Made by a program: the position numbers and the translations under genes. A stretch of 10,927 nucleotides of DNA, from assembly GCA_937885235.1 (NCBI GenBank), contig CAKZZK010000120.1:1-10927 (forward strand), written 5' to 3'. Positions 6,094 to 10,927 of the stretch are shown here, piece after piece. Each line of letters starts with the position of its first letter. Position 1 is the stretch's first letter. Source of the stretch: an uncultured Treponema sp. Lineage in GTDB: Bacteria; Spirochaetota; Spirochaetia; Treponematales; Treponemataceae. The notes beneath the pieces were generated by a model, which saw nothing but the letters and a program-made list of their open reading frames with translations, had not been told where the DNA came from and did no database searches.

Positions 6094-6740
6094 CAGTTGC
6101 GCTTGCCGAGCAGCACGAAGTCATCCACTCCGGCGCAGAAAGCAATGCCGCTTCCCGGTTCGGCAAGGCAGGGCAGCGTGCGGATTGCTTCGAGCACCTT
6201 CTCTTTTTTCTCCTGCTCCACCACAATCAAGAGCATCTCTTTTTCAGGGACAATGTGCATACCGAAGAATTTTGCATCGTCTTCCCGCGCCGTACCCCGC
6301 GCGTTTATCACCGTGCCGCCACCGGCACCAGCCTTGCGGGCAGCCGCCATAGCGTCATCGGCATAGCCCCTGTTCAGAATAACCGTAATCAGTTCCCTTG
6401 CTTTGCTCTCTGCCATACGTACTTCTCCTTGCGTAACGTTTCCTGTCTTAAGCATATTGTCCACATCGATGCAGAACATCTCGCCAAAGCCCGCCTTCTC
6501 ATGGCTGCAGGCATTCTGGATTGCCTCGTAGATTGCCTTGTGGCTCGCCTCTTCGGTGAGGATATAGAGGATTTCCTTTGTGGTGTCGCCAAAGCCCAGA
6601 GCCGCCATCACACGGCTTGCGCTGATGCCGCGCCCCAGTGCCACCGTGCCCCCAAAGCTGCCCGCAGCTACGGCGGCGTTGGAAACCAGCTCCGCCTTGT
6701 TGTGGGGAACAATGCTCATCAAAAGCCTGAACCTGCTCAT
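6093..6740 (-). CDS. Tandem two-domain P-II-like regulator paired with DUF1538 protein
   Basis: A 215-residue protein made of two P-II-like domains in one chain: about 1-97 and about 115-212, joined by a polar linker. Canonical GlnB/GlnK is about 112 residues. In both halves a G-rich turn follows the first helix: GSFGGTVALGRG (27-38) and GAGGGTVINARG (138-149). In both a strand precedes a second helix (KEILYILTEE, KEMLLIVVEQ), and both end in GF/SG..F.I/AxVD (84-93, 196-206). The T-loop tyrosine uridylylated in GlnB is absent, and the B-loop is GFGEMF or GSGIAF rather than GDGKIF, so ligand binding may differ. Stand-alone P-II proteins of this type often neighbour DUF1538 genes. Its start overlaps the DUF1538 stop by 4 bases (ATGA), so stoichiometric expression is likely. 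I infer that it gates the DUF1538 membrane protein as GlnK gates AmtB. Confidence 0.82.
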   Translation of the reverse strand: MSRFRLLMSIVPHNKAELVSNAAVAAGSFGGTVALGRGISASRVMAALGFGDTTKEILYILTEEASHKAIYEAIQNACSHEKAGFGEMFCIDVDNMLKTGNVTQGEVRMAESKARELITVILNRGYADDAMAAARKAGAGGGTVINARGTAREDDAKFFGMHIVPEKEMLLIVVEQEKKEKVLEAIRTLPCLAEPGSGIAFCAGVDDFVLLGKRN

Positions 6741-8284
6741 TTTTCCACCTTCCTGCTTTTTATCTTGAATATAATGCCAAGCACCTGAATGGCAATCAGC
6801 GGCGTCATTGCCACAAGCGCGATAACGCCGAAAGCGTCCGTCGCGGGATTGCCACCCCCTGCCGCCGCAGCCCCCAGCGTGAACGAGAGGATAAACGTGC
6901 TCGTCATAGGACCTGATGCCACGCCGCCTGAGTCAAAGGCGATGCCCACAAAGAGCGGAGGGCAGATAAGCGAAAAGAGCAGTGCCAGCGCATAGCCGGG
7001 CAGCAGTATGTACCACAGGCTGAAGCCGCACATCACGCGCAGCATGCTCAGCCCGATGGCGACCGCAACGCCCGCAGAAAGAGCTACAAGCATCACCTTG
7101 CGCCTGATTGTGCCGCCGCTCACCTGCTCTACCTGCTCGGTAAGCACCCAGACCGCAGGCTCCGCGCAGACAACCACCGCGCCAAAGACCACGCCTGTCA
7201 GCGTAAGGAGCAAAAGCCACGGTCCTCCGCGCACGGCGGCATAAGTGCCGAGTACCTCGCCAAGCCGCTCACCCGCAGGCATAAAGCCGCCGTTTACCCC
7301 CGTCAGGAATACCACAAGCCCCGCAAAGCTGTAGGCTATACCTTTTGCCATACGCTGCACCTGTTTAGGAGGCATCTTTAATAGAAGAAATTGAAACGCC
7401 ACGAACATGAGCACGAGGGGCAGGAGCGCAAGGCTCACTTCTTTGAGCTCTTCCGGCAACAGCTCCAAAAACACGCCCAGCCCCAGACCGTCAGAATGAG
7501 AACCTTCCGCCGCCGTTTCGGAAACAGCCTGCTGTGCAAGCTCTTCAGAAGCGGATGAAGGGGACTTCATCATCTTCAACAGGATGCCGTAGACACAGAC
7601 CGCCGCGACAGGACCGATAGAAGCAATGCCCGTGAGTCCGAAGGAATCATCGCTCTGCGTGCCGCCCTTGCCTTCGCTGTCGCTCTTTCCTTTAGAGCGC
7701 ACTGCGGCAACACCCACGCCCAGCGCCATGATAAAGGGAACCGTCATCGGCCCCGTGGTGGCGCCGCCTGAATCAAAGGCAACGCCCTGAAATTCAGGCG
7801 GACAGAGAAATGCGAGCACAAAGACCACGATATATGAGACAATCAGCAGGAATTTGAGCTTGAGCGAAAGCATAGTGCGCACAAGGCCGAGCACAACGAA
7901 GAGCCCCACGCCCGCGGCAATCATCATGATAAGCGCCCATTTGTTTACAGCGGGAGAAACGCCTTTGATTTGGCTGACAAGCACCTGCACGTCAGGCTCC
8001 GCAATAGTCACCATAACGCCGATGAGGAATGCCACGCCCAAAAGCAGGGGCAGGTTCCGCTTTGCCGTCAGCGCCGAACCACAGCGTTCGCCTATGGGCA
8101 GGATGCCTATGTCCACGCCCGCAAGGAAGACGGTAAGCCCCAAAATCAAAAGTGCGCCTCCCACGATGAAGCGCAGGATAAGCCCCGCTCCCAGCGGCGC
8201 CAGAGTGAGCCCCAGCACCAGCACAATCACCATGATTGGCAGCACTGACGACAGGGTCTCTTTAAATTTTTGCAATAAGTTCAT
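6737..8284 (-). CDS. Two-repeat DUF1538 membrane protein, putative ion transporter
   Basis: A 515-residue membrane protein built from two DUF1538 repeats in one chain. The repeats align by eye: GERCG (65-69) with GERLG (338-342), AEPDVQVL (96-102) with AEPAVWVL (375-381), CPPEFQGVAFDSGGATTGPM (161-180) with CPPLFVGIAFDSGGVASGPM (441-460). That gives an offset of about 280 residues and roughly six or seven hydrophobic segments per repeat. A polar, Ser/Glu-rich region (about 198-213 and 241-266) lies between the halves. Acidic residues inside the membrane motifs (E97, D171, E375, D451) are candidates for ion binding. From memory, a DUF1538 gene pair of a Halomonas species (UmpAB) was reported as a two-subunit cation/proton antiporter, so a fused antiporter-like function is plausible but unproven here. 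It starts 10 bases after the orf126 stop with a weak SD and overlaps the P-II gene. Confidence 0.85.
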   Translation of the reverse strand: MNLLQKFKETLSSVLPIMVIVLVLGLTLAPLGAGLILRFIVGGALLILGLTVFLAGVDIGILPIGERCGSALTAKRNLPLLLGVAFLIGVMVTIAEPDVQVLVSQIKGVSPAVNKWALIMMIAAGVGLFVVLGLVRTMLSLKLKFLLIVSYIVVFVLAFLCPPEFQGVAFDSGGATTGPMTVPFIMALGVGVAAVRSKGKSDSEGKGGTQSDDSFGLTGIASIGPVAAVCVYGILLKMMKSPSSASEELAQQAVSETAAEGSHSDGLGLGVFLELLPEELKEVSLALLPLVLMFVAFQFLLLKMPPKQVQRMAKGIAYSFAGLVVFLTGVNGGFMPAGERLGEVLGTYAAVRGGPWLLLLTLTGVVFGAVVVCAEPAVWVLTEQVEQVSGGTIRRKVMLVALSAGVAVAIGLSMLRVMCGFSLWYILLPGYALALLFSLICPPLFVGIAFDSGGVASGPMTSTFILSFTLGAAAAGGGNPATDAFGVIALVAMTPLIAIQVLGIIFKIKSRKVEK

Positions 8285-8294
8285 AGTTTGTCAC

Positions 8295-8675
8295 TCAGTC
8301 TTTCATTGATTTTCGCTGTCTGACCAACAAATCCAAGGCAGCAAGCTGCTTTTTGAATTCCTCGTCCTGCCCCGAAGTAAGCACCGCGTTGCAGGCGGAG
8401 CTTGCCTCGGTAATCTTTATGAGAATATCCTGTTCAAATTTTGCCGCATTGATGTTCCGCAAGGTTTTAAAGCCCTTTGCATCAGCGGCAAGGGCGGCTG
8501 CAAGCTGTTTTTCAGAGGCATAGGAGTCATTGAGGGCTGCCACCCGCTGTGCAAACTCATTGAGAGACTTGCGCACGCTGCGGAGCAGGGGCGGAGCGGC
8601 AGGTGCTTTCTCCTTTTCCTCTTTATGTTTATGGAAAAAGCTGTGCAGTCTTTCCCAGACAGCAAGCTTAATCAA
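8295..8675 (-). CDS. Small soluble protein of unknown function, probable TTG start
   Basis: A 126-residue frame rich in Ala, Lys, Glu and Leu, with no signal peptide or hydrophobic segment. Residues about 35-125 look almost wholly alpha-helical with heptad-like spacing, so a coiled coil or helical bundle is likely. I do not recognise a family. The only usable start is a TTG (8675-8673), because no in-frame ATG or GTG lies near the N-terminus. It falls within the last codons of luxS, giving an 8-base overlap, with only a weak GGA about 9 bases upstream, so expression probably relies on translational coupling. It ends 10 bases before the DUF1538 gene. Being wedged between luxS and the DUF1538/P-II pair suggests either an accessory subunit or a fast-evolving lineage-specific protein. 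Confidence 0.65.
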   Translation of the reverse strand: MIKLAVWERLHSFFHKHKEEKEKAPAAPPLLRSVRKSLNEFAQRVAALNDSYASEKQLAAALAADAKGFKTLRNINAAKFEQDILIKITEASSACNAVLTSGQDEEFKKQLAALDLLVRQRKSMKD

Positions 8676-9150
8676 TGTAGCAGTTCCAGCCTTTCCGCTC
8701 TATGCCTTCGACCCATTTCCGCGCCATCTTCTTGGCACCGTCCAGATTATGGTCGCGGTAGTTGCCGCATTCCTTTTCCGTGGTGGCGGGAACAGGCTTG
8801 TCCCACTGCGCGACCTTTTTGAGCACATTGAGCAGATGCGCGGCTATGGAAGCCTCGTCGTAGTCTCCCCACACGGTAAAATAGAAGCCAGTGCGGCAGC
8901 CCATGGGGCTGAAATCAATGACATCGCCGGGCATTTCATCGCGGATGTACTCTGCCACAAGGTGCTCTATCGTATGGATGGTTCCCGTCTCCATGAACTC
9001 CTTGTTCGGCTGACAGAAACGAATGTCGAACTTCGTCACCACATCTCCCTTTGGTCCTGTCTTGCGGGCCGCAAGGCGTACAAACGGGGCCACCACCTTC
9101 GTATGGTCCAGATTAAAGCTGTCTACTTTGTATTTTTTTTCTTCTGCCAT
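8668..9150 (-). CDS. luxS: S-ribosylhomocysteine lyase (AI-2 synthase)
   Basis: A 160-residue cytoplasmic metalloenzyme that splits S-ribosylhomocysteine into homocysteine and 4,5-dihydroxypentane-2,3-dione, the precursor of autoinducer-2. All key residues are visible: metal ligands in HTIEH (H59, H63) and in ECGNYRDH (C128), the catalytic cysteine in SPMGCRTGFY (C85), and the catalytic glutamate E62 between the two His. Length is normal for the family. GGAGG lies 8 bases before the ATG at 9150. It follows pfs by 40 bp, and the two act in sequence in the activated methyl cycle. Its end overlaps the next small gene by 8 bases. AI-2 may be only a by-product here, as no Lsr-type uptake or sensing gene is in the window. 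Confidence 0.96.
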   Translation of the reverse strand: MAEEKKYKVDSFNLDHTKVVAPFVRLAARKTGPKGDVVTKFDIRFCQPNKEFMETGTIHTIEHLVAEYIRDEMPGDVIDFSPMGCRTGFYFTVWGDYDEASIAAHLLNVLKKVAQWDKPVPATTEKECGNYRDHNLDGAKKMARKWVEGIERKGWNCYID

Positions 9151-9190
9151 AGGAAAATCCTCCGTCCCCCACTATACCGCATAGCTTAAA

Positions 9191-9907
9191 TTAAAACAAG
9201 GGCAACATCCTGCGGACAAGCTTGGCGCTCAGCTCTGCCGCCGTGTCCTCGTTAAAGCTATAGGTGCTCTCCCCCTGATCGTCAGCCATATCGCTCATAC
9301 AGCGGATGATCACGAAAGGTACTTTGTTCAGATAGCAGGCATGGGCAACGGCAGCCCCTTCCATCTCCACACAGGCGGGATTGCAGCATTCGCGGATTTC
9401 GTCTTTCTGCGCCTTTGAACTGATGAACTGGTCTCCGGTGGCAATGCGCCCCTCAAGCAGCTTGTGCCCCTGCGCCTCCGGCAGGACGGAAAAAGCCTGC
9501 TTTGCCGCCTCGATAAGCTTTCTGTCCGCGGGGAAAGTGGAGCAGTCCATCTGCGGAATGATACAGCGCTTGTAGCCGAATGCCACCACGTTAAAATCGT
9601 GGTAGAGGGCATCGACGGACGCAACAAAATCAAGCACCTGCAAGCCCGGCGCCATTGCCCCCGCTATGCCTGTGTTTATGACGTGCGTCACGCCGTAGCG
9701 GAGCGCGAGCAGCTGGGCGCAGAGGGCGGCGTTCACCTTGCCTACCCCTGAGCGCACAATGACTACTTCCGTGCCGTCCAAAAGCCCCTCGGTAAAGCTA
9801 AGCCCCCCCGCTTCGGAGCTGCGCGGGTCTGCCAGCTCACTCCTTAGGCGCTTGACTTCCACCTCCATTGCCCCGATTATGCCTACTTTCTTGATGTCTT
9901 TTGCCAT
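9191..9907 (-). CDS. mtnN: 5'-methylthioadenosine/S-adenosylhomocysteine nucleosidase
   Basis: A 238-residue cytoplasmic enzyme (Pfs/MTAN) that hydrolyses the glycosidic bond of S-adenosylhomocysteine, methylthioadenosine and 5'-deoxyadenosine, releasing adenine. Landmarks are GIIGAMEVE (9-17, E17 equivalent to E. coli E12), GVGKVNAA (54-61), NTGIAG (78-83), ATGDQF (156-161), CVEMEGAAVAHAC (179-191, E183 equivalent to E174) and RCMSDMAD (202-209, D206 equivalent to the catalytic D197). Length is close to the usual 230. AAGGAG lies 9 bases before ATG 9907. It heads the luxS operon: its product S-ribosylhomocysteine is the substrate of LuxS encoded next. The leader of about 70 bases shows no riboswitch fold I recognise. 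The upstream gap contains a divergent small-RNA candidate. Confidence 0.95.
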   Translation of the reverse strand: MAKDIKKVGIIGAMEVEVKRLRSELADPRSSEAGGLSFTEGLLDGTEVVIVRSGVGKVNAALCAQLLALRYGVTHVINTGIAGAMAPGLQVLDFVASVDALYHDFNVVAFGYKRCIIPQMDCSTFPADRKLIEAAKQAFSVLPEAQGHKLLEGRIATGDQFISSKAQKDEIRECCNPACVEMEGAAVAHACYLNKVPFVIIRCMSDMADDQGESTYSFNEDTAAELSAKLVRRMLPLF

Positions 9908-9955
9908 AAAATAACACTCCTTGCGAAAAACCGCATTATTTTCATAGAAAAGGGA

Positions 9956-9984
9956 TTGACCACTTTTGTATTCTCGTATATATT
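9956..9984 (+). promoter_or_regulatory. Plus-strand sigma-70-type promoter for the small RNA
   Basis: TTGACC (9956-9961) and TATATT (9979-9984) are separated by 17 bases; each matches the consensus at 5 of 6 positions. No plus-strand protein gene follows, but a strong terminator ends about 75 bases downstream. The expected transcript start is near 9991. Confidence 0.5.
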
Positions 9985-9987
9985 ATA
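9982..9987 (-). promoter_or_regulatory. Probable -10 box of the pfs-luxS operon
   Basis: A perfect TATAAT is read on the minus strand (9987-9982), which would start transcription near 9975 and leave a leader of about 68 bases before pfs. At 16-18 bases upstream the -35 hexamer is poor (AATGTA-like), so the promoter may need an activator, or part of the operon's transcription may come from yhbY. It overlaps the -10 box of the plus-strand promoter by 3 bases. Confidence 0.45.
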
Positions 9988-9990
9988 CGC

Positions 9991-10062
9991 AACAGCAAAT
10001 ACATTACATTTTTCCAAGCGGACCGCCTGTTCCTCCTCCTTAAGGCGGTCCGTTATTTTTTT
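9991..10062 (+). ncRNA. Candidate small RNA with an anti-Shine-Dalgarno loop
   Basis: Between a good promoter (9956-9984) and a strong terminator (10017-10062) lies a transcript of about 70 nt with no reading frame. The first 26 bases (9991-10016) are A/U-rich and unpaired. They are followed by a 12-bp hairpin whose 14-base loop reads GTTCCTCCTCCTTA. CCTCCTT in that loop equals the anti-SD core of 16S rRNA and is complementary to AAGGAGG, so the RNA could pair with SD regions of mRNAs, as C-rich loops do in known regulatory RNAs of Firmicutes. Expression and targets are inferred, not shown. The alternative is a lone terminator without a real transcript. Confidence 0.4.
10017..10062 (+). terminator. 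Strong plus-strand intrinsic terminator between pfs and yhbY
   Basis: CGGACCGCCT (10019-10028) and AGGCGGTCCG (10043-10052) are perfect arms, extended by G-U and A-U pairs to 12 bp, with a 14-base loop. TTA and then seven Ts (10056-10062) follow on the plus strand. On the minus strand no T run follows, so it does not suit yhbY, whose stop codon touches the T run. It therefore points to a plus-strand transcript. Confidence 0.75.
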
Positions 10063-10357
10063 AAAGATGGAATTGCCGTTTTTCCGGATCGTCGCTCTCC
10101 CTATACAGTATGGCAATGTTGCCAATCACCCGCACCAAGGTGGTATCGCAGGCGCTGGCAAGTTCTTCCGAGAGGCTGAACTTTTCGTCTTTGAATGCTA
10201 TGAATTTTATTTTGATGAGCTCGTGCGCCGCCAGCTGCTGGACAACCATATCCCGCACCCCGTCGTTTACGCCGTTCTGCCCGACAATCACCACCGGTTC
10301 CAGGTGATGCGCAGCCTTTTCCAGCACTTTGCGCTGCTTGCTTGTTAATGCTATCAT
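10061..10357 (-). CDS. yhbY: YhbY/CRS1-type RNA-binding protein (ribosome assembly)
   Basis: A 98-residue protein that is a single CRM (CRS1-YhbY) domain. It starts with LTSKQRKVLEKAAHHLEPVV and carries the G-Q-N-G loop in VIVGQNGVNDGV, the RNA-contacting GxxG motif. HELIKIKFIAFKDEK and TLVRVIGNIAILYR complete the IF3-C-like fold. Bacterial members associate with pre-50S ribosomal particles. Length matches the family. The ATG at 10357 has no SD; the promoter predicted at 10392-10364 would start the transcript at or next to this ATG, so the mRNA could be leaderless. It is read toward pfs, and read-through into the pfs operon is possible because no minus-strand terminator separates them. Confidence 0.93.
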   Translation of the reverse strand: MIALTSKQRKVLEKAAHHLEPVVIVGQNGVNDGVRDMVVQQLAAHELIKIKFIAFKDEKFSLSEELASACDTTLVRVIGNIAILYRESDDPEKRQFHL

Positions 10358-10363
10358 ACGCCG

Positions 10364-10392
10364 ATTCTAGCAAGAATCAGACAAGTTTACAA
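10364..10392 (-). promoter_or_regulatory. Promoter of yhbY, very close to its ATG
   Basis: On the minus strand TTGTAA (10392-10387) and TAGAAT (10369-10364) are 17 bases apart (4 of 6 and 5 of 6 consensus matches). Only six bases separate the -10 box from the ATG. Confidence 0.5.
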
Positions 10393-10404
10393 GAGATACA
10401 GGAA

Positions 10405-10426
10405 ACGGCGCGGAATTCCGCGCCGT
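10405..10426 (-). terminator. 22-bp perfect palindrome, probable second terminator of the ABC operon
   Basis: ACGGCGCGG (10405-10413) and CCGCGCCGT (10418-10426) form a 9-bp GC-rich stem around AATT. On the minus strand it ends with only three Ts before CC, so it is a weaker terminator by tail but very stable by stem. It insulates yhbY from the sugar-transport operon. Confidence 0.55.
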
Positions 10427-10436
10427 CCTCTACAGC

Positions 10437-10468
10437 AAAAAACAGTTTTTCAAGGGGCGGCAGCCCCT
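10437..10468 (-). terminator. Hairpin and T run after the ABC permease gene
   Basis: AGGGGC (10468-10463 on the minus strand as CCCCGA's complement region) pairs with GCCCCT (10458-10453), a 6-bp stem with a 4-base loop, 8 bases after the permease stop. A run of six Ts follows on the minus strand (10442-10437) after a short A-rich spacer, so the tail is displaced from the stem. With the stronger palindrome behind it, the two probably act together. Confidence 0.45.
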
Positions 10469-10476
10469 GTGTAACA

Positions 10477-10926
10477 TCAGCCCTTGACAGCACCCGCCGT
10501 CATGCCGCCGATGAAGTACTTCTGGAATGCAAAGAACACGATAAGCACAGGAATAATCGAGAAGCACGAGCCGGCAATCAGCAGGTCATAGTTGTTGCCG
10601 TAGGGGGTAAGCAGCGTGTTCAGACCGATGGGCAGCGTAAACTTTGAAGCATCGCGGTACACGAGCATGGGCCAGAGCATATCGTTCCAGGCGCCCATAG
10701 CGCTCAGAATTGCCATAGCCGCAAAGGCAGGCTTTACGAGCGGCATCATGATGGTAAAGCAGATGCGGTACTCGTTCGCGCCGTCGATGCGCCCCGCGTC
10801 AATCAGCTCCCTCGGCAACCCCGTCATAAACTGGCGGAAGAAGAAGATGGTCGAAGCGCCGCACATACCCGGCAGGATGACGCCCGCAGTCTTGTTGATG
10901 AGGTGCAGGGCGATAACCTCCTGATA
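10477..10926 (-). CDS. Carbohydrate ABC transporter permease, MalG type (5' cut by window edge)
   Basis: The last 149 residues of an inner-membrane permease; the frame is open to the window edge, so an internal ATG at 10866 is not the real start. The cytoplasmic EAA loop that docks the ATPase is clear in ELIDAGRIDGANEYR...MMPLVKP (visible residues 40-66), preceded by LPGMCGASTIFFFRQF (18-33), which is typical for the sugar (MalG/CUT1) group. Transmembrane stretches follow at about 67-87 and 115-135, and the C-terminus QKYFIGGMTAGAVKG is the usual ending of this family. The substrate cannot be read from the permease; neighbours outside the window (binding protein, first permease) would decide. 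As the last gene of its operon it is followed by two hairpins. Confidence 0.92.
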   Translation of the reverse strand, partial: YQEVIALHLINKTAGVILPGMCGASTIFFFRQFMTGLPRELIDAGRIDGANEYRICFTIMMPLVKPAFAAMAILSAMGAWNDMLWPMLVYRDASKFTLPIGLNTLLTPYGNNYDLLIAGSCFSIIPVLIVFFAFQKYFIGGMTAGAVKG

Positions 10927-10927
10927 C

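Noticed and set aside
5230..6366. A 378-codon open frame on the plus strand
   Set aside because: It lies wholly antisense to birA and the P-II gene, which are clearly real; long antisense frames are common in GC-rich genes.
9908..9975. A possible SAH or SAM riboswitch in the pfs leader
   Set aside because: The leader is short and AT-rich, with only a 4-bp TGCG/CGCA stem near the SD; no known riboswitch core is visible.
9883..10125. Minus-strand 80-codon frame spanning the pfs-yhbY gap
   Set aside because: It overlaps yhbY and pfs in other frames and runs through the promoter and terminator hairpin; no usable SD for its start.

Overview
The window reads as chromosomal DNA of an anaerobic bacterium with strong Shine-Dalgarno (SD) sites and sigma-70-like promoters. 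The YhbY protein, the Rpn-type nuclease remnants and the overall gene set remind me of a Treponema-like spirochaete, but no rRNA or other decisive marker is present, so this assignment is low confidence.

Left part (1 to about 1850) is accessory. It is AT-rich at the very start (40 G/C in the first 120 bases by hand count). It holds the end of an unrecognised gene, a tightly spaced gene for an exported protein of unknown function, a hairpin terminator, and a gene-poor stretch with two remnants of Rpn/PD-(D/E)XK nuclease-transposase genes on the minus strand plus a 40-bp palindromic repeat.

From 1795 a plus-strand WYL-domain regulator starts behind an 11+11 bp palindrome that encloses its probable -10 box. 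It converges on the minus-strand pair orf168-cstA, with a strong minus-strand terminator between them. orf168-cstA (unknown protein, then a CstA-family peptide/pyruvate-type transporter) has its own good promoter just downstream of birA.

From 9907 down to 5224 lies a close-packed minus-strand cluster that looks like one operon: pfs (SAH/MTA nucleosidase), luxS, a 126-residue unknown protein, a two-repeat DUF1538 membrane protein, a two-domain P-II-like protein and birA. Pfs and LuxS carry out consecutive steps: S-adenosylhomocysteine to S-ribosylhomocysteine, then to homocysteine and the AI-2 precursor. The DUF1538 protein and the P-II protein overlap by 4 bp and are both internal duplications, which suggests a matched membrane-protein/regulator pair. 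birA overlaps the P-II gene by 1 bp.

The 153-bp gap between pfs and yhbY carries a plus-strand promoter, a short unexplained stretch and a strong plus-strand terminator whose loop copies the anti-Shine-Dalgarno sequence. It is a candidate small RNA of about 70 nt. yhbY follows on the minus strand with a promoter so close that its mRNA may be leaderless. The right edge is the C-terminal part of a MalG-type sugar ABC transporter permease with hairpin terminators behind it.
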